Assembly: GCA_029279945.1 (NCBI GenBank)
Contig: JAJUHK010000010.1
Span: 1 to 64,000 of the forward strand
DNA length: 64,000 nucleotides
DNA from: Pseudidiomarina indica
GTDB taxonomy: Bacteria > Pseudomonadota > Gammaproteobacteria > Enterobacterales > Alteromonadaceae
Direction of reading: 5' to 3'
Of this stretch, positions 1 through 11,729 are shown one piece after another (position 1 is the first letter of the stretch; each line of letters opens with the position of its first letter). The notes under the pieces are model-generated. The model had not been told where the DNA came from. It worked only from the letters and a program-made list of their open reading frames with translations, and did no database searches. Position numbers and translations under genes: made by a program.

Positions 1-207
<207 letters not shown>

Positions 208-252
208 TTATGCCGAAGTTCATGAATGAAAGGAAGAGAAAGGCCGAAGACA

Positions 253-328
253 TGGTGCTGATAGGCGGATTTGAACCGCCGACCTCACCCTTACCAAGGG
301 TGCGCTCTACCAACTGAGCTATATCAGC
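253..328 (-). tRNA. thrT: tRNA-Thr(GGT)
   Basis: Reverse complement GCTGATATAGCTCAGTTGGTAGAGC...CTTGGTAAG...GGTTCAAATCC...TATCAGCACCA: 7-bp acceptor stem, anticodon GGT, encoded CCA. Confidence 0.96.
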
Positions 329-342
329 ACGAGACAGATTAT

Positions 343-417
<75 letters not shown>

Positions 418-484
418 ATGCCTTGAATCGGGCCACCTCAAACCATTCTGAACTCACCACATTACACGAATAAACAATGCAAAG

Positions 485-569
485 TGGTGGAGGGGGCAGG
501 ATTCGAACCTGCGAAGGCTGAGCCGTCAGATTTACAGTCTGATCCCTTTGACCGCTCGGGAACCCCTCC
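485..569 (-). tRNA. tyrU: tRNA-Tyr(GTA)
   Basis: 85-nt class II tRNA with long variable arm, acceptor GGAGGGG/CCCCTCC, anticodon loop CTGTAAA (GTA), encoded CCA. Confidence 0.96.
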
Positions 570-584
570 ACTCATCATTTGAGT

Positions 585-660
<76 letters not shown>

Positions 661-680
661 ACCCCGGTTAGGTGGAGCGC

Positions 681-709
681 ATTCTATTGTATCAATTTTG
701 ATGATGCAA
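681..709 (-). promoter_or_regulatory. Candidate sigma70 promoter of the tRNA-tuf operon
   Basis: Minus strand: TTGCAT, 17-bp spacer, TAGAAT, then GC-rich discriminator GCGCTCC, about 20 nt upstream of tRNA-Thr(TGT). Confidence 0.6.
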
Positions 710-749
710 TAGGAAAAGCTATTTTTTTTACCTTTCTGCGTCTGATTGG

Positions 750-2123
<1,374 letters not shown>

Positions 2124-3292
2124 TCAAATTTCCATGAATGCTTTTTTCAGTCGTTGATAGTCGGTGACGTCATGATAAATGGCAAATCCGAATCTTAACC
2201 GATCACCGCGATAATCAGTGGCAATGCCTGCTTGGGCAAGTTGTTGTGCTAACTGGCTTACAGTTTCAGCACTATCTAATTTGAACGTTAAAAAGTGCCC
2301 ATGATGGGATAAATCCGGAGCCAATAAGTGTTCCCGCGCAGCTGCGGATGCTTGAGTTCGTCCACGACCTGTAGAAATGCCTGTTGTAGTTGTTGTACGT
2401 AGGCGTGCATCTTGGCTACGGTCAAACCGTCGCGTTCCCACCAATGCAACACACTTTGCAGCCGATACAATGCACTAAAATCCATAGTGGCTCCAGCAAA
2501 ACGCATCCCATCGTTGGCGTAGGCGACCTGCGCTTGCTGGGGGTTGGCTAAGTTTGCAAAATCAGCAAACCAACCGGTATATTCTGGGCGCAGCGTACAA
2601 TCTTTGGGGACAGCCATAAAACAACAGCCTTCCCCCGCTTGTAAGTATTTATAGCCACCAGCAAGGTAAAAAATACGATCTGCGATAGCGCTTAAATCTG
2701 TAGGGATAGCACCACAGCCATGGTAACCATCGATCATTACCAAGGTTGTCGCGCCGACGTGCGGTAGCCAGCTGTCGATGGGGGGAGCAACGACCCCGGA
2801 GTTGTAGAATACTTGGCTGGTGAAAATCACCTCGAAGCTGCCCTGCGTGACCGCTTGCAGCCAGCGCTCTGGAAAGCTAGCAAAAGGTTCAGTCGGAATC
2901 GTTACCAACTCAAACTGCGGCCGTTCTTGAAGCCGCTTGATTTGCCGTGAAAAGCTGTGAAACTCGCTATCAGTACTTAACACACGCAGTGGCTGATCAG
3001 GCGCAAAACTGCTGAACACCCGATATAACAGCTCATGGGTATTACTCGCAAACACAAACTGTTCGGGATGGGGGTGATTGAGTAATGCAGCCAACCGTCG
3101 CTGGACATCGGGGAGCCGTTCACCAAAGATAATATCCCATTTGTGGTCAACACCTTTGGCGCTATCATCCCAGTAAGCTAACTGCGCCTCCCGCGTACAA
3201 TCAGGCCAATAATGATGGCTATGTGGCGCGCAATGAAGGGTGTCTGGGTGTTGACTGATAAACTTTTGGTAAGCGTGTTGGTAGCACTTCAT
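2124..3292 (-). pseudogene. Class V (kynureninase-like) PLP-dependent aminotransferase, interrupted by a frameshift near 2333-2336
   Basis: ORF 2288..3292 has N-terminal and catalytic parts (PLP-lysine-like GGYKYLQAGEG). Its C-terminus is garbled after KHPQLRG, while overlapping ORF 2124..2444 continues as REHLLAPDLSHHGHFLTFKLDSAETVSQLAQQLAQAGIATDYRGDRLRFGF, a typical C-terminal domain. Confidence 0.75.
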
Positions 3293-3380
3293 GATGTTGT
3301 TCTAGCTCTTCTATTTGTTCGTCGTTATAGCATTAATGTACGCTGCTTTCGTCTTGCTTGCATCTATTTCTGAGGCAATA

Positions 3381-3413
3381 AAAAAGGCGAGTACGCCACG
3401 CGCACCCGCCTTT
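3381..3413 (-). terminator. Candidate rho-independent terminator downstream of hflC
   Basis: Minus strand: AAAGGCG...CGCCTTTTTT hairpin with T-tract, just after the hflC stop. Confidence 0.55.
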
Positions 3414-3430
3414 GTTCAATACCGCGACAG

Positions 3431-4315
3431 TTATTTCACCGTCGCTTTATTTAAATATTTAAAGAACTCACTACTTGGGTCTAATACCAAGACGTCATTA
3501 CCAGACTCAAAGCTGCGTTCATAAGCTTGCAAGCTCCGCAGGAATGAGAAAAACTCTGGGTCTTTGTTGTATGCAGCGGCATAAATCCCCGCTGCCTCAG
3601 CATCCCCCTCACCACGTAACTTACGTGATTCACGTTCTGCATCGGACAACATAACGGCAACTCTGGCGTCCACATCGGCGCGAATAAACTCCGCTTGCTC
3701 ACGACCTTCTGACCGGTGTTCCATCGCAACCGCTTGACGTTCAGCGCGCATCCGCTGGAAGATCGACTGACTGACCTCTACTGGCAGGTTAATTTGCATC
3801 ACCCGCACATCAATCACTTCGATGCCCAACTCTTGCGCACTATTAGCGCCACGAATGAGGGCTTCACGCATAAGGCTATCGCGTTCACCAGACACGATCT
3901 CTTTAATGGTACGGCTACCAAACTCTGCCCGTAAGCCACTACCAATACGGCGCGTTAACAAGGCTTCTGCTTGGGCCTGATTACCACCGTTAGTCGATAA
4001 ATAATAGGTCGCGAAGTCTGAGATCCGCCATTTCACGTAAGTATCAACGATTAAATCTTTTTTCTCACTTGTAACGAAGCGATCTGGATTACCATCTAAA
4101 GTTTTAATGCGCGCATCAAGCCGTTTTACTTCTTCAATAAACGGCAGCTTGAAATGCAAGCCTGGCTCGTACACTGTGGGTGCACCGGTTTCTGCATCAC
4201 GCAAAACTTTACCAAACTGAACCACAATCGCGCGCTGGCCTTCTTTCACCACAAAGATAGAAGACATGCCTAGCACGATAGCGACGATAACTAATACTGC
4301 TACGAAGTTTTTCAT
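3431..4315 (-). CDS. hflC: FtsH modulator HflC (SPFH/prohibitin family)
   Basis: MKNFVAVLVIVAIVLGMSSIFVVKEGQRAIVVQFGKV...; adjacent to hflK. Confidence 0.96.
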   Translation of the reverse strand: MKNFVAVLVIVAIVLGMSSIFVVKEGQRAIVVQFGKVLRDAETGAPTVYEPGLHFKLPFIEEVKRLDARIKTLDGNPDRFVTSEKKDLIVDTYVKWRISDFATYYLSTNGGNQAQAEALLTRRIGSGLRAEFGSRTIKEIVSGERDSLMREALIRGANSAQELGIEVIDVRVMQINLPVEVSQSIFQRMRAERQAVAMEHRSEGREQAEFIRADVDARVAVMLSDAERESRKLRGEGDAEAAGIYAAAYNKDPEFFSFLRSLQAYERSFESGNDVLVLDPSSEFFKYLNKATVK

Positions 4316-4318
4316 CGA

Positions 4319-5476
4319 TTACCCCCGACCATCGTTGAAGCGATCACTGGTACGCACGCTTGTTGGGCGTTGTGTGCCTGAGTTTGCTGGTGAATTCGAC
4401 GAAGGGGTCGAATTAGTTCCTTGCGCCTCGCGCGGTGCTTGCTGAGTTGCACGTTGCCGTTCAAGAATTTTGTCCAGCGGTAGATACAGCATATTGTTGC
4501 TGCCATCCACATCCACCAACACTTTGGCGTTGTTCGCATAGATTTTCTCGAGAGTTTCGAGATACAAACGCTCACGAGTTACCGTCGGCGCCGCTTTATA
4601 CTGCGGTAATAACTCTTCAAAACGAGCTACTTCACCTTGTGCGCGTAACACGGTTTGTTCACGGTACGCTTGTGCTTCTTGCAAGATACGGCGTACTTGA
4701 CCACGTGCCAACGGCTCAATTTCACGCGCATAGGCTTCGGCTTCACGAATAAAACGCTGTTCGTCTTCTTGCGCTGAAATTGCATCATCAAAGGCTTCTT
4801 TAACAGCCTCTGGTGGACGCGCAGGGAGCAAGTTCACATCAACCACTTGAATCCCCAAACGATAGGGGGCAATGATATTTTCCAATAGCTCCAAGGTATT
4901 CTGACGAACACTTTCCCGACCGACCGTCAGTACCTCATCCATGGTGGTATGCCCGACCACGTAACGCAGTGCACTATCAGTCGCTTGCGCTAGGCTACGA
5001 TCCGCAGTTTCTACGGCATATAAGTAGTCGCGCGGGTTTACAATACGGTATTGAACATCCAGCTCAACATGCACGACGTTCTCGTCTTGCGTCAGCATGA
5101 AGCCTTCAGATTGAAATTGTTTTACGTTACTAACGTCGACGGTTTCAACGGTATCGACGAAAAATGGCCGCCAGTGTAGGCCTGACTCGACCAAGTTATG
5201 GTACTGACCAAACCGCAGGACGACGCCACGTTCCGCTTCTTTTACCGTGTAAAACCCTGCAATGAACCAAATCACCACCGCTAGCACGAGGATTACTCCC
5301 AACCCACGGGATGATTTTGCTCCATTACCGCCTTGCGGTTTATTGCCGCCAAGCCCTAGCTTGCCAAGCAGATTGCGGATTGCTTCATCTAAATCTGGCG
5401 GACCTTGCTCGCGGCCGCCTTGGTTTTTCCATGGATCACGGTCATTGTTGCCGCTTCCCGGTTGATTCCAGGCCAT
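4319..5476 (-). CDS. hflK: FtsH modulator HflK
   Basis: MAWNQPGSGNNDRDPWKN...GYYTVKEAERGVVLRFGQY-like SPFH protein with Gly-rich N-terminus. Confidence 0.96.
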   Translation of the reverse strand: MAWNQPGSGNNDRDPWKNQGGREQGPPDLDEAIRNLLGKLGLGGNKPQGGNGAKSSRGLGVILVLAVVIWFIAGFYTVKEAERGVVLRFGQYHNLVESGLHWRPFFVDTVETVDVSNVKQFQSEGFMLTQDENVVHVELDVQYRIVNPRDYLYAVETADRSLAQATDSALRYVVGHTTMDEVLTVGRESVRQNTLELLENIIAPYRLGIQVVDVNLLPARPPEAVKEAFDDAISAQEDEQRFIREAEAYAREIEPLARGQVRRILQEAQAYREQTVLRAQGEVARFEELLPQYKAAPTVTRERLYLETLEKIYANNAKVLVDVDGSNNMLYLPLDKILERQRATQQAPREAQGTNSTPSSNSPANSGTQRPTSVRTSDRFNDGRG

Positions 5477-5541
5477 TCAATACTCCAGTTCTGGGTCAAA
5501 AGTTATGATAAATCTTTCTAATATTTTATGTGAGTTAACGT

Positions 5542-6837
5542 CTATTCTACAAATCCTTGCAAACTATCGCCATATTCTTCGGCAACTTGCTTGTTAAGAC
5601 GCTGCCAATCAACTGCCGACATCCGCACTGAAATCGCCATCTGTCCGTCATCACTCGTGTGTTCACCGGTCACACTGTTCATGGCGTAAAGTTTACCACG
5701 AAGTTTCCCCATTGACGGTGGGATCCGTAAGGATACGCTAACCATGCTGGGACGCAAGCGCTGTACTAAGGCTTGTTGTAACAAATCGATGCCAACACCC
5801 GTCTGTGCAGATAGCCACACGCGGCTTGGTAAACCTTCATCATTGGTGTCAATACGCGGCCCGAGTTCCGGTAATTTATCGATTTTGTTGCAAATCAGCA
5901 GCTGCGGAATTTCATCTGCACCGATTTCTTGCAACACTTCTTGGACTTGCTGGAAATTTTCCGCTTGTCGTTCATCCGCTACGTCAATCACGTGCAGCAA
6001 TAGATCGGCTTCCAAGGTTTCTTGCAAAGTCGCCTTAAATGCCGCGACTAATTCGTGAGGTAAGTGCCGGATAAACCCGACCGTGTCAGCAAACACGATC
6101 GGCCCGACATCAGCCAATTCAAATTTACGCAAGGTCGGATCTAGCGTCGCGAACAGCTGGTCGGCCGCATACACCTCGGCTTCGGTCAAACGGTTAAATA
6201 AAGTGGACTTGCCGGCGTTGGTGTAGCCGACTAAGGAGACTGTCGGGATATCGCGCCGTTGCCGTGCACGACGCCCTTGCTCACGTTGCTTTGCAACTTT
6301 GTCGAGGCGTCCCAAAATATGTTTTATTCGCCCGCGAATTAACCGTCGGTCCGTTTCGAGCTGTGTTTCACCAGGCCCCCGTAAACCGATCCCCCCTTTT
6401 TGCCGTTCTAAGTGCGTCCAGCCACGCACTAAGCGCGTGGAAATATGACGCAGCTGGGCGAGTTCGACTTGTAGCTTACCTTCATGGGTCCGCGCACGCT
6501 GAGCGAAAATGTCAAGAATCAGTCCAGTGCGATCCAGCACTCGGCATTGACACAACTTTTCGAGGTTACGCTCTTGGGTGGGGGTTAAACTGTGGTTAAA
6601 GATGACCACATTAGCTTCCAATAAGCGTACTTGCTCAGCGACCTCTTCGGCTTTCCCTGAGCCAACAAAATAGCGAGAACTGGGCGTACTACGCGCAGCA
6701 GTGACAACTCCTAGGGTTTCAACCCCAGCAGATGCCACTAACAATTTCAGTTCAGAAAGATCTTCACGATCGATTTCGGCTGGGAAATCAACGTGGACCA
6801 GGATAGCCCGCTCACCACTTTCAAATCTATCAAACAA
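5542..6837 (-). CDS. hflX: Ribosome-associated GTPase HflX
   Basis: GPGETQLETDRR and VSLVGYTNAGKSTLFN motifs, DTVGFIRHLPHELV, NKIDK. Confidence 0.97.
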   Translation of the reverse strand: MFDRFESGERAILVHVDFPAEIDREDLSELKLLVASAGVETLGVVTAARSTPSSRYFVGSGKAEEVAEQVRLLEANVVIFNHSLTPTQERNLEKLCQCRVLDRTGLILDIFAQRARTHEGKLQVELAQLRHISTRLVRGWTHLERQKGGIGLRGPGETQLETDRRLIRGRIKHILGRLDKVAKQREQGRRARQRRDIPTVSLVGYTNAGKSTLFNRLTEAEVYAADQLFATLDPTLRKFELADVGPIVFADTVGFIRHLPHELVAAFKATLQETLEADLLLHVIDVADERQAENFQQVQEVLQEIGADEIPQLLICNKIDKLPELGPRIDTNDEGLPSRVWLSAQTGVGIDLLQQALVQRLRPSMVSVSLRIPPSMGKLRGKLYAMNSVTGEHTSDDGQMAISVRMSAVDWQRLNKQVAEEYGDSLQGFVE

Positions 6838-6864
6838 GCTATCACTGCTCCTAATCGTTGCGGA

Positions 6865-7116
6865 TTAATCAATCGCCTCGTCGCCGTCACCGCCTACCGG
6901 TAAATAGTTTTGCGGGATCCGCGCAGGTACAACGGTCGAGATGGCATGCTTATATACCATTTGGCTGACGGTGTTTTTTAGTAAAATGACAAACTGATCG
7001 AATGATTCAATTTGACCTTGTAATTTTATTCCATTAACGAGGTAAATTGATACTGGCACTCGCTCACGCCGCAGCGCATTCAAAAATGGGTCTTGTAACG
7101 TTTGCCCCTTAGCCAT
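6865..7116 (-). CDS. hfq: RNA chaperone Hfq
   Basis: [64 protein letters not shown]. Confidence 0.98.
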   Translation of the reverse strand: MAKGQTLQDPFLNALRRERVPVSIYLVNGIKLQGQIESFDQFVILLKNTVSQMVYKHAISTVVPARIPQNYLPVGGDGDEAID

Positions 7117-7261
7117 AATGATATTCCTTTTTGTTATTGTTTGGGGTGCCTAGCTCATACAGATAAATTACCTCTGCTAGCCACTTTAATATAGCTGAAT
7201 TCTATAATTTTCAAAGCTTGTTCATGTTTATTTCAGTTATACTGAATATATGGTGTTAGAT

Positions 7262-8218
7262 TTACTTTTCAAGGCCAATTTGTGTAAAGATTTTGGCAGG
7301 TTGATGACAGTATGTTCGTGCTTGCTCTACCAAATCAGGTGCTTCACTATCAAGCCAGTGAACGTCGGGCCATTTTCGCAACCACGTCAGCTGGCGTTTC
7401 GCCAATTGTCGCGTCGCGAAAATTCCTCGATCAATCATCTCATTATATGTCAAGTCTCCATCTAAGTATTGCCAAACTTGGCGATACCCGACGCATCGCA
7501 TTGACGGCAAATCAAGATGCAAATCAGAACGTAGCCGCAAGTGTGTCACTTCATCAATTAAACCTTGGTCTAGCATCTGCCGAAAGCGCAGCGCAATACG
7601 TTCATGGAGCACACTGCGATCACTGGGTGCCACCGCGAGTTGAATAATAGGGTATGGCAATGCTCCGTGACGTTGGGCAGTCAGTTCGGTAAGTGTTGTG
7701 TTCGTAATGAGGTACACTTCCAAGGCTCGCAATATACGCTGCGGGTCGTTCGGATGAATGCGTGCGGCACTGACCGGATCGCACTGTGCTAATTCCTGAT
7801 GCAATGCTTCTGAACCTTGCTGTTGTAACCGCTGGTTTAATTGCTCACGCACCTGCGGATCGGCTTCAGGTAACTGCGACATACCCTCCAGCAGTGCTTT
7901 AAAATAAAGCATGGTACCGCCCACTAATAATGGAATTCGTCCAGCGGACACTATTTCATCGATGTGGCGGCGCGCATCAACAGCAAACTGCGCTGCAGAG
8001 TAGCTCTCGGCTGGATCACAAATATCAATTAAGCGATGCGGGGCTTGTGCCAATTCTGCGGCTGTCGGTTTCGCCGTACCAATATCCATACCTCGATAGA
8101 TCAACGCTGAATCGACGGAAATAATATCACACGGCAGGTGTTGGGTTAGTGCTATCGCCAACCCAGTTTTACCGGCAGCGGTAGGCCCGTACAAACAAAT
8201 GACATAAGGTTCAGTCAT
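7262..8218 (-). CDS. miaA: tRNA dimethylallyltransferase MiaA
   Basis: [24 protein letters not shown]...; start moved from the ORF-track 8260 to 8218, giving an ATGA overlap with the mutL stop. Confidence 0.95.
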   Translation of the reverse strand: MTEPYVICLYGPTAAGKTGLAIALTQHLPCDIISVDSALIYRGMDIGTAKPTAAELAQAPHRLIDICDPAESYSAAQFAVDARRHIDEIVSAGRIPLLVGGTMLYFKALLEGMSQLPEADPQVREQLNQRLQQQGSEALHQELAQCDPVSAARIHPNDPQRILRALEVYLITNTTLTELTAQRHGALPYPIIQLAVAPSDRSVLHERIALRFRQMLDQGLIDEVTHLRLRSDLHLDLPSMRCVGYRQVWQYLDGDLTYNEMIDRGIFATRQLAKRQLTWLRKWPDVHWLDSEAPDLVEQARTYCHQPAKIFTQIGLEK

Positions 8219-9915
8219 CGTATCGGCTCCGGTAATGGCGGTAATGGCAATGGTAACCAAGCGTCATCATGGCATCCTTGGCTATGCGCCAGCCAATGCT
8301 CAGCTTGGGTGAGTGAGTAGCTGGTTTGCACCTGCTGTTGCGCCAGCCACGTCACCAACTGCTCGGGCTGTTCGAGCAGCGCCACTAACTGCGGCAATGT
8401 CGTGGCAATATCCGATTGCCGAATAGCAGACGGCACTTCCAATACCGTCACTGACTGTGGTCGAACCTCATAACGTACACCAAGCATGGCGAGCTGTTTT
8501 GGTTCACAGTTTCGCACCATGGTTACCACCGCAGGATCGGTTAATTTCACGGGTATCAATAAGGGTTGACCTGCTAACCCCAACTGCAATTGCTGGCTAA
8601 TTTTGTGGGTTAAATCGCGCAGCTGAACCCGTTGTAAATCCAGCAACCCTAACCCTTGCTGGGGGTCATTGACTAACGCCAAGCGCTGTTCCACAACGAC
8701 TAATACCGTTGGCCTGGTTGCCGTTGCTGCGGGCATAACCGCACTTGGCTTAAGGAGCTGCGTAAGTTCTGCTAATGCGCTCTGATCGACTGTTGAGCGC
8801 TGCGGGAATAGCTGCTGATGACGGGGCGCTAGTTCTGCCACTTGCTCCCGTAACTTTTCGTGACTGGCAGTGTAGCCATGCTCACTACGGGCAGGTGATG
8901 GTGGCACCGCCGCGGTATGGATCGTCTGTAACGCTTGTCGTACCGCATGCAACACAAAATCATGAATATGACGAGCGTGATGAAACCGCACTTCGTGCTT
9001 GGCTGGATGCACGTTAACATCAACCTCATGGGCTGGCAGTTCTAAATACAAGACAAAGGTTGGTACCCGATCATCGGGTAAGCTGTCAGCATAAGCTTGC
9101 CGTACTGCGTGCCCCAACAAACGGTCCCGCATCATGCGGCCGTTCACGTAAAAGTACTGTACATCAGCCTGATGGCGGCACGCCATGGGTGGCGCTATCC
9201 ACCCCCATAATCGAATGGTGCCCGACTGCACATCAATGGCTAGTGCATCTTGACTAAACGTCGTACCACACACCTGAGCGACGCGTTTGAGGTAATCTTC
9301 AGGTTGCTCAGCAGCGCTATACTGCCGCACCAGCTTATCATTGTGGAGCAGTTGCAAGCGCACATCATAACGAGCTAATGCAATACGACGTAGAACTTCA
9401 TCAATATGCCCGAACTCAGTTTTATCAGTGCGCAAAAATTTGCGCCGTGCCGGAGTATTAAAAAATAAATCTTGCACATCCACCGTGGTGCCTTGTGGAT
9501 GGCTTGCAGGCGCTAAGGAGGCAACTTGGTCCCGCCCTTCCACCCAGACCTGCCATGCTTCGGTTTGCGTGGCGGTCGCTGAGGTTAACCGAAGCCGTGA
9601 TACCGAGGAAATGCTCGCTAAGGCTTCACCGCGGAAGCCTAAACTTTGAATGGCCTCTAAATCTGCCAGCGTACTAATTTTACTGGTCGCATGTCGGCTA
9701 AGGGCTAATGGTAATTCGGCTTTGGGGATCCCGGCACCGTTATCGCGCACTCTAATTCGCCGGCGTCCCCCCTGTTCAATATCAACAACAATGTGGGTGG
9801 CACCTGCATCAAGGCAGTTTTCCACTAATTCTTTGACCACCGACGCGGGTCGTTCAATAACTTCGCCTGCCGCTATCTGGTTCGCCAGACTAATCGGCAG
9901 CAATTGTATTGGCAT
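8215..9915 (-). CDS. mutL: DNA mismatch repair protein MutL
   Basis: [44 protein letters not shown] ATPase motifs [16 protein letters not shown]. Confidence 0.98.
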   Translation of the reverse strand: MPIQLLPISLANQIAAGEVIERPASVVKELVENCLDAGATHIVVDIEQGGRRRIRVRDNGAGIPKAELPLALSRHATSKISTLADLEAIQSLGFRGEALASISSVSRLRLTSATATQTEAWQVWVEGRDQVASLAPASHPQGTTVDVQDLFFNTPARRKFLRTDKTEFGHIDEVLRRIALARYDVRLQLLHNDKLVRQYSAAEQPEDYLKRVAQVCGTTFSQDALAIDVQSGTIRLWGWIAPPMACRHQADVQYFYVNGRMMRDRLLGHAVRQAYADSLPDDRVPTFVLYLELPAHEVDVNVHPAKHEVRFHHARHIHDFVLHAVRQALQTIHTAAVPPSPARSEHGYTASHEKLREQVAELAPRHQQLFPQRSTVDQSALAELTQLLKPSAVMPAATATRPTVLVVVEQRLALVNDPQQGLGLLDLQRVQLRDLTHKISQQLQLGLAGQPLLIPVKLTDPAVVTMVRNCEPKQLAMLGVRYEVRPQSVTVLEVPSAIRQSDIATTLPQLVALLEQPEQLVTWLAQQQVQTSYSLTQAEHWLAHSQGCHDDAWLPLPLPPLPEPIR

Positions 9916-9937
9916 AACTGCGACCTAATCTTACCTG

Positions 9938-11251
9938 TTATGATGATGGAATTTCGAGCTTCTGCCCAACGTAGAGCACATTACTCTCAAGCCCGTTGCG
10001 CTCTTTAATGGCTTTGACAGTCGTATTATAACGTTGGGCCAGCACCGAAAGCGATTCCCCTGAACGCACCACGTGTGTACTACTACGGTTGGTAGCAAAT
10101 AAGGTGCCATCCGGCGGCCGTCGTTGGAAGTAATTGCGGATACCTTGGTACATGGCTCGCGCCAACTGTTGTTGATGCTTGTTGGTTAGCAGCAATTGCT
10201 CTTCTTGTGGGTTAGAAATAAAACCTGTTTCAATTAGCATCGACGGGACATTTCCAGAAGTCAATACCGCTAAACTAGCATGTTGTGGCTCGTGCTTGTG
10301 CATATGCGCCACCTTTTTCATTTCACCAATGACTTCTTTAGCCATCTCATAGCCGGTACTCATGGCGTGCCCCATGCTCAAGTCTAGGAAGGTTTTACTA
10401 ATATACCCGTAGGTATCATCTTCACCGACAGCTACATCAACCCCCCCAAGGACATCCGACAAGCGTTCCTTATCTTCGAGCAATCGACCCATTTCGTTAT
10501 TCGCGCGGCGGGTCGACAGCACCCAAACTGATGCACCACGAGGCTGTGGTGACGTGAAAGCGTCGGCGTGAATCGATACGAGTAAGTCAGCTTTGATTTC
10601 CTCTGCTTTACGCGTTCGTTCTTTCAAACCAACATAATAATCACCAGTACGAATCAAGTACGCTTGCATAGCGCTATCTTGGTTGATGATGTCAGCCAAT
10701 GCCTTGGCAATTTTCAACACCACATGCTTTTCATAGGTACCACGTGGACCAATAGAGCCTGGATCATCACCGCCATGCCCAGCGTCAATCGCGATGGTGA
10801 CTTTACGTTCGGTTAATTGTTCTACGGTTAACGCTTGGGTGCGGCGCGCAATGGAACGGCCGGGTAAATCAATGACCAATCGTTCGCCATAGCGATCATT
10901 AGCGGCGAGTGGGAAGACCGTTGCTTGGATTTTATCGCTCAACTCCAACACAATACGGGTGGAGCTGCTGTTCTTTGGCGTACTCGTTCGAATTTTATGA
11001 ATCAACAAGGATTCATTCGTGATTTTAGCCAAATCTGTTGCCAACTTGGTGTTATTGAAATCTATCACTAACCGATAAGGTTTCGTGTCATAAAGTGTGA
11101 AATAACTGTAGTTAGGCGTCGCGCTCAGATCAAAGACGACGCGCGTATTATCCGGCGCAGGCCAGATCCTGATGTTATCGATTTGGTTGGCATGCACTGT
11201 CCCGCACCATAGTGCGAACACTAATGCTATTTTTATGACGACGTTTCGCAT
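9938..11251 (-). CDS. amiB: N-acetylmuramoyl-L-alanine amidase (AMIN + Amidase_3 + LysM)
   Basis: AMIN-like N-terminal domain, VTIAIDAGHGGDDPGSIGPRGTYEKHVVLKIAK, C-terminal LysM HVVRSGESLSVLAQRYNTTVKAIKERNGL. Confidence 0.92.
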   Translation of the reverse strand: MRNVVIKIALVFALWCGTVHANQIDNIRIWPAPDNTRVVFDLSATPNYSYFTLYDTKPYRLVIDFNNTKLATDLAKITNESLLIHKIRTSTPKNSSSTRIVLELSDKIQATVFPLAANDRYGERLVIDLPGRSIARRTQALTVEQLTERKVTIAIDAGHGGDDPGSIGPRGTYEKHVVLKIAKALADIINQDSAMQAYLIRTGDYYVGLKERTRKAEEIKADLLVSIHADAFTSPQPRGASVWVLSTRRANNEMGRLLEDKERLSDVLGGVDVAVGEDDTYGYISKTFLDLSMGHAMSTGYEMAKEVIGEMKKVAHMHKHEPQHASLAVLTSGNVPSMLIETGFISNPQEEQLLLTNKHQQQLARAMYQGIRNYFQRRPPDGTLFATNRSSTHVVRSGESLSVLAQRYNTTVKAIKERNGLESNVLYVGQKLEIPSS

Positions 11252-11727
11252 TCCATCGTATCGAGCAATACTCGGCCTCGTTCTGTTCGCGCATTTAAAG
11301 TGATTGATCGCGCCTGATCCGCATAATCAATCTTTATAGTTAAATCGGGTGATGGTAGATAGCCCTCACCACGCTGGGGCCACTCTGCTAAAACGATTCT
11401 ATCTGTTCCAAGGTAATCACGGATGCCCATAAATTCAAGTTCTTCCGCATCTGCAAGGCGATACAAATCAAAATGATGTACAGTCCACGGCGGCAGCTCA
11501 TAGGTTTCTACTAGAGTATAGGTGGGGCTTTTCACGTGCCCCTGATGCCCAAGCTGTTGAATAAAACCTCGACTGAACGTGGTTTTCCCTGCCCCTAGTT
11601 CGCCTAGCAAATACATCGTTAAACCTTGATCACGTAACAACGCTTGATGTTGAGAGACGCTTTGCGCTAACTGTTGCGCTAAACCGAGTAACGCGGTTTC
11701 ATCGGCTAAGTAAATGGTTTTTTGCAT
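11233..11727 (-). CDS. tsaE: tRNA t6A biosynthesis ATPase TsaE
   Basis: YLLGELGAGKTTFSRGFIQQLG, KSPTYTLVETYE, HFDLYRL. Confidence 0.95.
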   Translation of the reverse strand: MQKTIYLADETALLGLAQQLAQSVSQHQALLRDQGLTMYLLGELGAGKTTFSRGFIQQLGHQGHVKSPTYTLVETYELPPWTVHHFDLYRLADAEELEFMGIRDYLGTDRIVLAEWPQRGEGYLPSPDLTIKIDYADQARSITLNARTERGRVLLDTMECETSS

Positions 11728-11729
11728 GC

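Noticed and set aside
2333-2336. Programmed -1 ribosomal frameshift in the aminotransferase
   Set aside because: Local CGC GGG AAC does not fit a canonical slippery heptamer; a mutation or sequencing indel is simpler.
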